Assembly: GCA_009829735.1 (NCBI GenBank)
Contig: CM020619.1
Coordinates: 5,348,083-5,412,082 of the forward strand
Direction of reading: 5' to 3'
DNA: 64,000 nucleotides
Source: Pyropia yezoensis
Lineage: Eukaryota > Rhodophyta > Bangiophyceae > Bangiales > Bangiaceae
The translations under genes and the position numbers were made by a program. The notes beneath the pieces were generated by a model. The model saw only the letters and a program-made list of their open reading frames with translations, did no database searches and was not told the origin of the DNA. Positions 28,038-39,071 of the stretch are shown piece after piece. Each line of letters begins with the position of its first letter. Position 1 is the stretch's first letter.

Positions 28038-31000
28038 TTACAGCAGGCGTCGTCGCCTCATGTAAGGCATGAGAAGTTGGCGGGGTATATTTGCCGCTTG
28101 TTCCCAGGTGGGTGAGTCGTATCCGACCCACATCACCTTGACGTACCAGGGTCCTGGTAGGTCCGGGTCGGTGTGTCCGACCACGCTCTCTACTTGGTAT
28201 GGAATCTCATCCGGTCCCACCGGGTCATCTGACCGGTGGGTTGGAAGAGCTTCATGTAGCCACCCAGCCGGTACCGGCTGAGGCTGTTCCGGCTTCGGAG
28301 CAGGTGTCACATCGTTGAGGTTGATGCGTTGTATCTCCGTATCGGAGTGCAGGATTACAGAGTGATCATCTCTGTGTAAGATCTGGTACGGTCCCTTGAC
28401 CGGTTGCATAAGCTTGTTCCCGCGGAACTTCTGGTGTCTGATGTAGACCCAGTCACCTGTTACCAGGGTTGCGTTGCGTACCCGTAGCCGGGCGTCAAAG
28501 TTCTTCTTGTACCGAAGTTGTGTACGGTCAAGGGCACCCTTGAGCTTCGGAATCATCCACGATAGCTTGGCCAACCAAGCTAAGTGGATTCGTTCGGCCG
28601 GTCGGCCCTTCGGTATATCATACCGAGTGCATCTGCCCGGTGGCAGCGTCAGGTTACCGACGCCCATCGGCATGACCCATTCCAGGGGGGCAATGGTGGT
28701 ACTCCGGTGGGGCCTGGCATTGTATGCGAGGGTCAAGACGGACAGAAGCCTGTCCGACGTCTTCGTGTGTTCGGCCACATAGCATTGGAGCATCTTGACG
28801 ATGGTGCGGTTGAACCGCTCCACCTGCCCGTTGGACTGCGGGTGGTAGTCGGATGCCCGACGGGGTTCGATACCGAACATGCCCAGGACCTTAGTGCAGA
28901 ATGCTGACGTAAGGTTTGCTCCGTTATCGGAGAGGAGTTGCTTCATTACTCCGTAAGCACTGATCCAGTGGTCAACCTGTGCGTTCATGATGGTGTAGGC
29001 CGTATCGTCCGGGGTTGCTACTGCCCGTGACAGCTTAGTAAAGCGGTCCGACATGACCAGGATGTACCTGTTCCCTTCTTCCGTTACCGGAAGCGGTCCG
29101 AGTATGTCGATAGCGACTTGCTCTTTGGGTCCATCCGGGGGGAAAAGTTTCATAGCGGATGCCCGCCTATGAAGACTCATGCGATTCCGTGCGCACGGGT
29201 GGCATCCCCGCACGTGGTCGACTACGTCGACGGCCATTGCTGCCCAGTAGAAGAACCTTCGCATTGCTGCGAACATGCGCGAACCCCCCGGGTGTCCGGC
29301 TGTGGGGCTCTCGTGTTCTCGTTCCATGACGGCCTGCCGTAAGGACACGGGAACCACGACCTGATGCCGTCCATCGGCGGGTGCCCGCCGATATATGAGT
29401 CCGTCTTCGTTCTCGGAGAAGATGCCGGCCGTGCCGGCCAGGAGGTTAGCACGATGGCGTTTACAGTCATCGTCATTGGCCTGTGCCTCGCGGAAGTCCG
29501 CGAGGGTCAATGGGCACGCAAGGTGTGCCATGGTGTGGTCAACCATACCTTGGGTAGCATTACCCACCATGCACACCGGTACCACCGGGATGTTTTCGTC
29601 CACCTGTCGGGTATCCCCGCTTGGGGTATCGAGTCGCGACAGCGCGTCCCCCAGATGATGGGTGGAGCCGGCCTTATATATGGTCCGGTAGTCGTGCTCG
29701 GCCATCTTCAGCCTCCACCGGGCTAGCCGACCGTGGCTGTCGGAATCCTTGTCACCAAGGTTGAGGAGCCATCGTAGGGGTTCGTGGTCGGACCTTACGA
29801 TGAACCTGGAACCTTCCAGGTATGGCCGGAGCAGTTGCACTGCCCATATGACTCCGAGGCACTCGCGCTCGGTGGCACTATCGTTATGCTCAGCCGGGTT
29901 GAGTGTCCGGCTGAAGTACCCTACCGGATGTAGGTCCGGGATAGCATTATCGGTACCGATGATGGTCTCTCCCTGTAGCAGGGTGCATCCCACTTGGGTG
30001 TCGCAGGCATCGACGTCGATGACGAAGGTCCCGCGTCTATGCGGCAACGCAAGCACGGGTGGGGCTAGCAGAGCTTGCTTGAGCAGCTCGGAGGCCTCTC
30101 CCTCGCTGGGCGAGGGAGGTTGGAGTACCTTTGGCAAGGCGCTGCTCGTCAGAACCGTTAACGGTTTGGCTATACGAGCGAAGTCCTTGACGAACCGTCG
30201 GTATACGTTGCACATCCCCAGGAAGCTTTTCAGCTGTGTCTGGGTGGTTGGGTATTGCGCATCCCGGAGTGCTCGGGTATTAGCTTCGAGTACTCCCAGT
30301 TTACCTGGTGTGATCTGGTGACCCACATACTCGACTGTCTGCTGGAAGAAGGCGCACTTCTTGAGGCGCAGAGTTACCCCGGCGTTCCGCAAGAGGGTGA
30401 GTACCTCGTCGACATGTTGCACATGGTCACCCATGTTACGCGAGAAGACGATGACGTCGTCCAAGTACACCAGGCAGTTCCGCCACTTGACTCCCGACAG
30501 TATAATGTCGATGGCCCGTTGGAATGTGGCGGGGGCGTTGGACAATCCGAAGGGCATCCTTAGGAACTCGTACACGCCACTGTGACAGACGAACGCCGTC
30601 TTGGGGATATCCTCTTCCGCAACTGGGATCTGCCAGTACCCGGCATTGCAGTCGATAGTGGTAAGCACTGTGGCTTTCCCCAGCGAGTCGATGCAATCGT
30701 CCATCCTTGGTAAGGGGTATGAGTCTTTTTTGGTAACCAAGTTGAGGCGTCGATAATCGATGCAAAACCGAGGGGTCTGATCCTTCTTCGGTACGATAAC
30801 GACTGGGGCGCCCCACTCCGACATCAAAGGTCGGATCACCTTAGCTTCGCTCATCCTCTTCACTTCTCCATCAACGATCTCTCGTTGCATAGGTCCCGCC
30901 CGAAGCGGTTGCGACCGCGCTGGTCGAGCACCTGGTACCAGGTCTATACGGTGTTGGGTTGCCCCAATGGTACCCAGCGCCCCGCCGGTCCACATGACGT

Positions 31001-32129
31001 TGTGCCTTCTTAGCATCCGTCGTACCCCTTCAGCTACCGAAGGGGGAAGGTGGTCGAGGTCAGCCTCGGCCAGTGCCCTCAAGGCTTCTTGGTCCTTTGG
31101 CGGCATGTCCGCCGGAGCCGCCGATGGGTTAGGCTTCCCGTCATCGGGTTGCTGCCGCTCGGTGACCTCGGTGACCGCCAGCACCTCAAGTGGTTCCACT
31201 TGACCTTCCTTGTCCGGGGTAAGGATATCTCCTTCGTCGAGCTCGGCAATCCCAAGGATAGTTCCCTTCGGGAGGGTGACTGCCTTACGGCGATAGTTCG
31301 CCATCACCAGCAGTGATGACCCCCCCGCTGGGAGGTCTGCGATACATTTGGCCATGGTTAACCCATGGCGCTTGTAGGTTCGTAGGTTGGACTGGACTCT
31401 GCAGATGCCTGCGAGGTCACAGTTAACCGGGAGGACGGTCTCCGATAGCGGCTCAAAGCGAGTCCGCTTGGCCAGCCGGAGTGTCTTCGGTTCTACAATT
31501 GCGTATACCTCAGCCACGTTAACGTGGCTCCCTTGTAGCGTCAGGTCCCTGACGATAGTTGTCTGTCCTCTCTTCGTCCCGTCGGCCTCTTGCAGCTCGA
31601 CGGTCCTCCGGCGCGGCCGGATTGCATCAACGTGAACGTTGATGAAGGTGCACCCCAGTATGCAGGGCACAGATAGCGTCTCACATACCAGGAAGTCAAC
31701 TTCCGTAGTAAGCTCCCCGATGGTGACCTGCAGCGACATCGCTGCGGTCGTACGAATGAGACGACCATTCGCATCATTGATCGTGGGTCCCCGAGCAACT
31801 CTGACTCGCGGCAGCCACTTGTCCGGGAGGGTATCCTTCCGGATCAAGTTAGGTCCAGCCCCTGTATCCAGTACGGGGTTGTACGATCGGGTCGACTGGG
31901 GGTCAACCCCCAGTGTGGCTGATACCTTGAAGTTCTCCAAGGTGAACAGCACGTGGCCTACACCAATATCCGGTGTAGCTCGAGCATCCTGAACAGGGCC
32001 CTTGTCTGGTTCCATGTGACGGGGCTTCCCGTCCTCTCCTCCCAACCTTGGAGGTTGGTCATCAATCCCCTGAGGCCGTGTCGTCGGGGTCGGAAGGTGT
32101 ACCCGGGGGTTGATGCGGCGTCGGCTCAA
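28038..32129 (-). CDS. pol: Family B Pol polyprotein, intact
   Basis: 1363-residue Ty3/gypsy polyprotein. The protease motif D-T-G-A-G is near residue 88 (LDTGAGPNLIRKDTLP). The reverse transcriptase has FCIDYRRLN, MPFGLSNAPATFQ and YLDDVIVFS. RNase H begins at VIDVDACDTQVGC. The integrase has a zinc site (HESPTAGH, then CHPC), the segments VAIDILGPLP and LLSDNGANL, and QSNGQVERFN. A C-terminal chromodomain-like stretch reads YVKVMWVGYDSPTWEQAANIP. The first codon is TTG, where family A has the ATG overlapping the gag stop; the first in-frame ATG is 38 codons later. This, with the GGGAAAG heptamer at 32147-32153, fits expression by -1 frameshift rather than independent initiation. It appears uninterrupted. 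Confidence 0.92.
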   Translation of the reverse strand: MSRRRINPRVHLPTPTTRPQGIDDQPPRLGGEDGKPRHMEPDKGPVQDARATPDIGVGHVLFTLENFKVSATLGVDPQSTRSYNPVLDTGAGPNLIRKDTLPDKWLPRVRVARGPTINDANGRLIRTTAAMSLQVTIGELTTEVDFLVCETLSVPCILGCTFINVHVDAIRPRRRTVELQEADGTKRGQTTIVRDLTLQGSHVNVAEVYAIVEPKTLRLAKRTRFEPLSETVLPVNCDLAGICRVQSNLRTYKRHGLTMAKCIADLPAGGSSLLVMANYRRKAVTLPKGTILGIAELDEGDILTPDKEGQVEPLEVLAVTEVTERQQPDDGKPNPSAAPADMPPKDQEALRALAEADLDHLPPSVAEGVRRMLRRHNVMWTGGALGTIGATQHRIDLVPGARPARSQPLRAGPMQREIVDGEVKRMSEAKVIRPLMSEWGAPVVIVPKKDQTPRFCIDYRRLNLVTKKDSYPLPRMDDCIDSLGKATVLTTIDCNAGYWQIPVAEEDIPKTAFVCHSGVYEFLRMPFGLSNAPATFQRAIDIILSGVKWRNCLVYLDDVIVFSRNMGDHVQHVDEVLTLLRNAGVTLRLKKCAFFQQTVEYVGHQITPGKLGVLEANTRALRDAQYPTTQTQLKSFLGMCNVYRRFVKDFARIAKPLTVLTSSALPKVLQPPSPSEGEASELLKQALLAPPVLALPHRRGTFVIDVDACDTQVGCTLLQGETIIGTDNAIPDLHPVGYFSRTLNPAEHNDSATERECLGVIWAVQLLRPYLEGSRFIVRSDHEPLRWLLNLGDKDSDSHGRLARWRLKMAEHDYRTIYKAGSTHHLGDALSRLDTPSGDTRQVDENIPVVPVCMVGNATQGMVDHTMAHLACPLTLADFREAQANDDDCKRHRANLLAGTAGIFSENEDGLIYRRAPADGRHQVVVPVSLRQAVMEREHESPTAGHPGGSRMFAAMRRFFYWAAMAVDVVDHVRGCHPCARNRMSLHRRASAMKLFPPDGPKEQVAIDILGPLPVTEEGNRYILVMSDRFTKLSRAVATPDDTAYTIMNAQVDHWISAYGVMKQLLSDNGANLTSAFCTKVLGMFGIEPRRASDYHPQSNGQVERFNRTIVKMLQCYVAEHTKTSDRLLSVLTLAYNARPHRSTTIAPLEWVMPMGVGNLTLPPGRCTRYDIPKGRPAERIHLAWLAKLSWMIPKLKGALDRTQLRYKKNFDARLRVRNATLVTGDWVYIRHQKFRGNKLMQPVKGPYQILHRDDHSVILHSDTEIQRINLNDVTPAPKPEQPQPVPAGWLHEALPTHRSDDPVGPDEIPYQVESVVGHTDPDLPGPWYVKVMWVGYDSPTWEQAANIPRQLLMPYMRRRRLL

Positions 32130-34395
32130 CCGCGCTCTCCGTAGGGCTTTCCCCGCGGCAGTCCGGGGTGGCTTGTTAGGGTTACCCCAGCGACCCCGTG
32201 TCGTCCTTCCTCTTTCTCGTTTCCCGTACTCGGCCGGGTACTATCGTTCGGGCTATCCGGGAGAGGAGGTGCCTCCTCGACTGCCAGTACTCCTCCTGGA
32301 GCTTGCTGCCTACCCAGTGCCGGGCTTCTGGCGGGATACTCCCCGACGGAGGCCTTGCGTTGCGCCGCTGCCCGTCGAGACTCCTCCGGGATGAGCGGGC
32401 ATGAGGACACCCAGTGTTGGGGGTCTCCGCACAACATACATCCGGACGTGCCGGCCGTCCCGGGCGTCCGCGTCGGGTTGGCTCCATAGGTCCGGTTGCC
32501 TGCCTCGGGCGCCCGAGTGCCCGCCCCTTGGTAGGCCTTGGGTCCCGGTGCCAGCCGGAACATGGACTCCCCCAGCCGGTTGGCTCTACCAGCGATGTGC
32601 GGAGTGCCTCCGTACGTACTGCCCATGTCGGCAGGGGCTGGTGGGGGTTACCCGTAACCGGGGCATACCCCGTCGTCCGCACATACGGGACGCGCCGACC
32701 CGCTCCCTCGTTGACCTGGAACTGAGTCCCAGCCGGGGCGATGTACGCCACCGTACCATGCTCATCAATCACCGGCGTCGCCGGTAGCAACAGGTGGCCC
32801 TGTTGGTCGACTAGAGGTTCATCCTCTCCGGTAGGGGTCTGCTTGGTCGCCACCAGTACTGGTGCGGCCTTACGTTCCACCTTCTCTTGCCTCGGTACCG
32901 GGGTAAGACTGGGATTGCCTCCCTCACCCTTGGGCTTCGGGGCCAAGGCGCATTCCGGGTGTAGCACCCGGTAGGCGTCCCCTAGGGACTTGCACATATG
33001 CATCAGTCGACTGAAGTTCGTCCGGGCCGAATTGGCTCCCCGTGCGGATATCCGCACGTAGTTGGGTACTCCTGCGAACAGGATGGCCCGTAGTTCCCCT
33101 TCACCGAGGAGCTTCCACAGCTCGTAGTCGAGCTCTTGGATCCGGCGTCCAAACATCTCCTCATCCTCCCACGACTGGGCGGTGGCAGTGCGAAGGGCCC
33201 GATAGTGGTCTTCGCACTTGTCCTCACTGAGGTAGCTGCTAAGCAACTCCTTCAATATACCACGGTAATCCATGGGGGTGGCTGCGACCCTCATTCCCGG
33301 CATCGGGGATGCCTGGCGGAGGATGCCTCGAACCCTCTCGTCAACAAGGAACGGGAGGATCTCCAGCGCCAGCCCCTCGTTGACGAGTGCCTTGTCTGCG
33401 GCTGCCTTGAAGCTAGTCAAGAAGCCGATGACTGCCCACGGGCGTCCGTTAGGGCCCCCGAACATAGGGACTCCCTTCATAAGGGTCTGCATAGAGCGAA
33501 TCGCTCGGTGCTAGGTCGCACGCATCGATTCCGATACGGCAGTGGATCGGTCCCTTAAACGATAACGTTCGGGAGTCAGTACCGACCTGAAGACTTCGTT
33601 GAAATTCTCCGTGTCCGCGTCCTGGATATCCAGTCGCTTCGCCAGTTGATGAGTGAACTCATCGGACTCCAGCCGCTTCAGTAAGCTCGCAGTAACCTGC
33701 GCTGTCATTGCTTGAACCAGTGACGCTGGAACTTGCGGCGTCGGCGCCTCGGGTACCCGAGTTGCCTGGCTTCCGTCGTCGAGGGGGTAATGGGAGACGG
33801 TACCGTCTCCCCCCATCGCCGACTCTGTTCCGGCGTAAGTGTCCGCCGGACCATGTCCGCGGAGCCCGCTCTGGGTGCTCCAAGCGTAGCGCTCCGTATG
33901 GCTACGTTGCAACTCACCCGACGAGTCGGATCCATATCCCGCCGTGTCCGGGGGTTGTCCAGGAGTAGCAACACCGGGGTTGACCCTGGTGGCCTCCGAA
34001 AGTAGTCCGGCCGGTTCGAACCGTACCGGTGTGGGGGGGACCCGACGGGGTACCGTCTTTTGGCGTGCTGACATCAGCACCGCCATTGCGTCCTCCGTAC
34101 GCTCTTGACGGGCGTCGAGCCCGGTGAACCGGGCTTCGATGCGAGCCAATGATGCCATCAGGGAGTCTCCTGGAGAAGGTGGCGGCGGCGTGAGGTCGGC
34201 AGAGGACTGTTGCGGCGGTCCGCCGCCCCCGGCCGTCCGTGCCGTACCAAACGTCGATCCGGCACCGGAGAGCATCGGCGTCTCAATGTTGTCGATCGGG
34301 TTACCGATCCCGGTTCCCGGGTTCAGCTCCGGGGTCGGCGTCGACGCCGATCCGTCACCTTGAACGTTCCCCGTCTCTTGGGTAGACATGGTCAA
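32126..34395 (-). pseudogene. gag: Family B Gag, broken by nonsense codon and frameshift
   Basis: Gag of family B. The N-terminal segment (34395 to about 33514) is Pro/Thr/Gly-rich. An in-frame TAG at 33511-33513 is followed, in the same frame, by a capsid-like segment (33492 to about 32620). A frame change near 32600-32630 then leads to a zinc knuckle C-x2-C-x4-H-x4-C (CMLCGDPQHWVSSC) near 32450-32410 and the stop at 32126-32128. The in-frame slippery heptamer G_GGA_AAG at 32147-32153 lies 18 bases before the stop. Because pol is intact, these gag defects probably make the copy dependent on Gag from elsewhere. Confidence 0.8.
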
Positions 34396-34587
34396 AATCA
34401 GTCAACCGACGTACCAGTCACCACGAATAAGAGAGCGAGGGGGTAGTTGGGGGAGAGTAACCGTAGATCGCAGTCAAACGCAACCACTCAAAACAATCAA
34501 CAGATCGCAGCACCACGAGTACAAGAAAAGGACTGGATCCCTATCCGTGTGCCAGGGCCGAAGACGGCGTCACCATAAGGGTGACGG

Positions 34588-34613
34588 AGACCCGTCCCCT
34601 GCTGCTCCACCAA
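34588..34613 (-). promoter_or_regulatory. Primer binding site of family B
   Basis: Read on the minus strand directly after the LTR, TTGGTGGAGCAGCAGGGG followed by ACGG. It matches the family A site over more than 20 bases, although the LTRs themselves are unrelated. Confidence 0.7.
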
Positions 34614-34976
34614 TGTAGCACAATAGGTATCCGCTGCACGTCCACTCTCAGGGAACACTCACCAGGGGGGATCGGCACCAACGTCACCGAGAGGCCAAGG
34701 TTGCTGTCCTTGGAGCGCAAGCCACGGTACCAAGATGGGAGCCCAAATGGGAGGGGTTTGTTGTTCTACCTTGGCCGGCGGTGGATTCGCCACCGGCCCC
34801 TTCGTTATAAACCCTCGGAGACACTACTAACTACCCTCCACCCCAAGATGCAAGTCCCTCTGGTCATACGTAACTTATAGATACCGTGACCAGTACGGAC
34901 TCCCAAATTGAAAGTTAAGGGTTAGAAGTAGCCCCCCTAATAATAGGGTCTCAATACGGACAACCATATTGCTACA
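34614..34976 (-). repeat. Family B 5' LTR
   Basis: 363 bp; differs from the 3' LTR at about six positions. Followed by the target duplication CGACG at 34977-34981. Confidence 0.92.
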
Positions 34977-34981
34977 CGACG

Positions 34982-35840
34982 CCGTCGTCATGTGGCACAG
35001 CCCGTCAAGGTCACCAAAGAGGTCTTTGACAACTACGCGCGACACATGGCGAGCATTGCTATAAGCTTTTTGACGGGCGAAAGCAAGGTGCTGGCTCTGG
35101 ACGGCAGCAAGGTCCACCTCTCTCATCTGGGTCTTCGCCTGATGATGGAGGCGGGCGTACACGTCATCATTGAACCGTCCAAGATGTCCCACCTGCTGCA
35201 GGCCTTGGACTCGCCCAGCGATTTTGGGCGGTTCCACCCGGCGCTGCGCGCGGCGGTAGTGCGCCGGGCGAGCACGAGTGTGCTGGAGCAGCGCGTGCTT
35301 TCAGTCGTCGACCTCGTCGAATGTGTCGGGAGCGCCTCCGACTCGGCATTTACCCGTGGGTCACTCAAGGATGCTTTTCGGCGGGTTGGTATGTGGCCGT
35401 TGGACTGTACTCGGGTCCCGATTGAAGAGCTGAGTAGAGGAGAGGCTTCCCCTGTAGCCGCCGACACGGAAGTGCCAAGGTTGATGCGTCTGTGCATCCC
35501 GGCCGTTAGCAAAGATTTCAAGGTTGCGACAGTTGTAAACGGGACGCTGTCAACCGCGGGTCATGCGACGCTGGCGAACGCGTCGCAAGTGCTCGAAACA
35601 CTCGAGACCCTGGACGCGAAACGGGTGGACAAGGCCAAGAAGGCTGAAAAGGCCAAGGAGGAGCGGGAAGAATGGGCAGCAGAGCGGCGCGCTTTCCCCC
35701 CCCCCGCCTTGGACCCGCCTCCGAGGATTGACACGCGTCCGGGAGTGGGGATGGGGAGCCGGGGGGTGCGGCAACGAGGGTGGGACATGTCTCGTTCAGT
35801 AGGGGGGCTTGTGGTAGGGGGCGAATGTCGGTGCCGTTGA
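34982..35840 (+). pseudogene. pogo-like DDE transposase, 3' part
   Basis: C-terminal part of the transposase split by family B. VTKEVFDNYARHM precedes the second catalytic aspartate in LALDGSKVHLS (about 35094-35126). The third is in EPSKMSHLLQALDSPSDFGRFHP (about 35173-35240), matching the SH-x-LQPLD-x-x-x-F pattern of DDE_1 (pogo/Tigger) transposases. A Lys/Glu-rich coiled stretch follows. After removing family B and one copy of the duplication the reading frame differs from the left half, so at least one further indel is present. The transposon is dead in this copy. Confidence 0.8.
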
Positions 35841-37339
35841 GGGTAGGGGATGTGGATTGGTTCCAGAGGGCAGGAGATAGCAGGGGGGGGAAGCGGGAGA
35901 CGGAATGTTCGGCTCTAGAACAACTTGGGTTGCGGGGGGCGTGGGCGGGCCAGAGGTGGGCAGGCTCTGCTGGAGGCAGGACGTGCGCTAGACGGCTCTG
36001 CACCAGCGATGGGAACACGAGAGGCCCGGGCGCGACAGCGATCGCCAGCTGTCGTCTTTTTTTCCGTCAAATATCCGGATCAATTAGCCTGTTTGTGTGG
36101 CGCTATTGCCTGCGTTCGCAGGCAACAGCTGTGGTCAGATTCACCTGCCGGTCTTTATCGGCCCTTTACAAAGAAGAATCAGAAGGGCACGTCTGTTCCT
36201 GGAGCGGAAAAAATCAGGGGGTGCGCGAGACTCTCACGAACACAGACATATTTTGCGCTTCAAAAAAGAAGCGCCACAGCAGTGTCTATGGGGGCAAACA
36301 GGGGCGATGGTAATGTTTACCCCCCAGACGGACAGTGTAATGGACACGCGGCGTGGGCAGTAACGCTCCCATGGAGCCGGGGAGTGCGCTGCCGCCGGGC
36401 ACTGTCAATGGGCGGGGGAGGGCGCTGCCCTGCCCAATACCGCGCCCCGCGGGCGCTCCCAATGGGCAGGGGAGCGCGCTGCCCTGCCCAGTACCGCGCC
36501 CCGCGGGCGCGAGGCAGGTAGGCGGTAGCAGCCCGTATTTACCTTTTGGCGACCTTTCTCTAAAAAGTCGACCACTCTACTGAGCTGTGAGTCGCGATCT
36601 GGCCACCCCAAGCGACGTTTTTCTCTTCCGAACGCCATATATTGCACGAGAACCGGAGCCTGTTCTCATGCTCTGTCCTTTTGTCAGGAGCTGCCGGTAT
36701 GGCTTCTCATTCTTCCATAAAACACTGGGGTCCGAGGCGTTATATCCGTGTTGTTATTATTATTCTCTTTCTCCTGAATCTTTTTCTGCTGCTGGAGGGC
36801 GCTCTGAGAGGGCGTGGAAACACCCCCTTCTAAACGACGCATCTAAGCCTCTGAGGCCGGCCCAGATGATGCGATGGCAGCGCACTACGTCATGAAACCG
36901 AGGCCGTGTTTGGCCCAGAGAGTGGGCGACATAAAAACATGTCAAATGTCGTAGAACGCTTATAGCTCGGCGAGAACGCATGCAAAACAAGAAAAACAAA
37001 ACACGACGTGCATCCCCCATTCTCCTCGTTGTGGTTTACGCTTGTCTCTCTGTAGTGCCCTACATCCTCCACGGCGGCTGAGAATCGTCGGCTTGTGGTC
37101 CAGACTGCCTAAACCGTACCCCCGCAGGCCGGCGAAGAGGAAACCGGGAGGGGGCGGGGGGTGGGGCGAGGAGGGGTTGTCAGGGAGAAATCGGGGGGAC
37201 GAGGAGAAACGTCAGGGAAGGAGGGGGGGGGGCGGTCGGTAACCACGTGGCCGACGCCCCGCCCCCCCGCTAGGTACTAGTAGCCTCCTCCCTCTCCCGT
37301 CCTCGTCGTCCACATGCCTCACAACGTCGCACACGGATG
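35841..37339. other. Region right of the pogo-like transposon
   Basis: Contains the presumed right end of the transposon (terminal repeats not identified), the 54-bp tandem repeat at 36352-36515 and G-rich low-complexity sequence (37130-37240). No gene supported. Confidence 0.4.
36352..36515. repeat. 54-bp tandem repeat, about 3 copies
   Basis: Units starting CAATGGGC at 36406 and 36460 are about 90% identical with a period of 54. A more diverged partial unit precedes them from about 36352. Each contains CTGCCCTGCCCARTACCGCG. Confidence 0.85.
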
Positions 37340-37808
37340 TGTGGCAGTATTGACCCCCAGGTAGGGGGGCAACACGTGCCATGCAAGGGGCGGCAGGCCA
37401 CTAGCCTGATCCGTTCCTCCCCCTGCATTTGGGTCCATATTCCCTAAGTTTGGGATAGTTAGCTTAGTAGTAAATCCAACTTGGATTTGAGGGTTTTCTG
37501 CATTTATCGTCTTGAATTTTCGTGTGGCCCGGTGGGCAGGTGCTGGGGTGGGAGATTGTGAGTGGCGAGATTCTGAGTGGACCCTGGGGGGATAAGGGGA
37601 GGGACAGCGGGGCTTGGCCCTGCGTCCCCGTCCCGACCAAGAAACTGTTGGACCACACACCATCCTCTTGTTTGTCCGTGGGGGGTTTGCCCCACAACAG
37701 GGACAGAGTGCGTGCGACTTGCACTTCTTCCGGTTCCCCCGACACGGGAGGCAGCCCTAGCACACCGCCCCAACTTGGGTGCCGTGTGTGCTAGTGGTTT
37801 TTGCCACA
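37340..37808 (+). mobile_element. Solo LTR of family A
   Basis: 469 bp, differing from the complete element's LTR at about three positions. It is flanked by a perfect 5-bp duplication GGATG (37335-37339 and 37809-37813), which indicates insertion followed by LTR-LTR recombination. Confidence 0.93.
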
Positions 37809-37813
37809 GGATG

Positions 37814-39071
37814 CGTGGCGACTTGCCCCACCCCATGCTCCCACCTTTCCCTCCTCGCCTCCTTGTGCAGCCACCTGCAGGGGACAGTGTCCCCCAGCCA
37901 CCGACGGCCGGATGCATGGCAATTGCCCCACCCCATCCCCGCATCCCCCGCAGCCGCCACGCGCACGGATAGTTTGTCGCGGCCCCCTCTGATGCAGCCT
38001 CGAATTGGCCGCTAGGCACGCCTAGTTTAGAGGGCGTTTCTTGTGCAGCGTGGGTTTCACGGGCTCCCTCGTCTCCTTAGGCCGACGAAGATCAATTCGA
38101 TCGCTCTGAGAGGCAATTCTGTCACCGCATTGGCTCAAGAGCGAGGTGTCAGGTCTTCTTCTTCCTTTGGGACACAGAAAGTTCAAGAATGTACACGTTT
38201 TCGCCTACACCCGTTGTCGCGGCCGTGTGGGGCAGGTGAGAATAGAAGAGAATGGAAGAGAATGCAAAGAGGAGAGCAAACGGTTCCGCAAAGAACGGCT
38301 GCGGGAACGAAACACCACACCTTGGTGAATTGCCACCTACCCCACCTCATCCCCTCGCACAGCGCTCAAAGGCACCCACCCTCGCCCGGTGCACGCCCCA
38401 AACGCTGACTCCCCGTCACACCCGGGGTGGGCTAGGTAAAAAAGGGGTGGGCGCGGCGCAGGGGGCGTCCTCTGAGCCCTGGAGCGTTTTAGACTCTCAG
38501 AGTACGCCCGAGGACGCTTCCCCGGGGCATCCCAGAGATGCCTGGGAATGCCTTGGGCAACAGCGCCAGGAATGTGGCCAATCTCGGAAGAAGGGCTGTC
38601 TCCTTCAGACCCCGGCTTGGGGAGGGGTTCAAGGGGTAGGGGCCACGGCGACGGGAGCCCGACGGGGCAGCAAGAGCCTTGGGCTGCATAGAAAAAACAA
38701 GAACACGAAAAAGAAACCACGTGTCAGACCCAATGCCTCTGCGGAGGGGGGGAAGGGGTGGAAATGTCGCGCAACGGGTGGGGTAGACGCGCAAAGGGGG
38801 GACACACTGAAGCGAAAAATCCGGGTGGCCCTGTTACCGGGGCCGCGCGCGACCGTCCCTCACGGCCACTGTGGCGTGGGGTGAAAATTGGGGTCATGAA
38901 AAACCCCAATTTTCCTTCTTAGCCACTCACAGGGCTGCACGTTACCTTGAAAGGCTGGTGTACAGATACTCAGACTGCACACCTGAACTAGGCGTGTGGG
39001 CTCCCCACGTGTCTCACCTCACCAGAAAGGATGCCGCGCGCGTGCGCCACCGTCCGCCATCGTCACCCACC
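37814..39071. other. Non-coding region, no recognised gene
   Basis: Open frames are present on both strands but none has a recognisable domain or supported start. Confidence 0.4.

Larger units (their letters stand above)
23752..34976 (-). mobile_element. Family B Ty3/gypsy LTR retrotransposon (reverse orientation)
   Basis: An 11,225-bp element with 363-bp LTRs (23752-24114 and 34614-34976) and a 5-bp target duplication CGACG (23747-23751 and 34977-34981). gag and pol are on the minus strand, and a long ORF on the plus strand lies between pol and the 3' LTR. I count about six LTR differences (near 1.7%), so it is older than the family A copy. pol is intact; gag has a nonsense codon and a frameshift. 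A solo LTR of family C has inserted in the antisense ORF. The whole element sits inside a pogo-like transposase gene. Confidence 0.93.
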
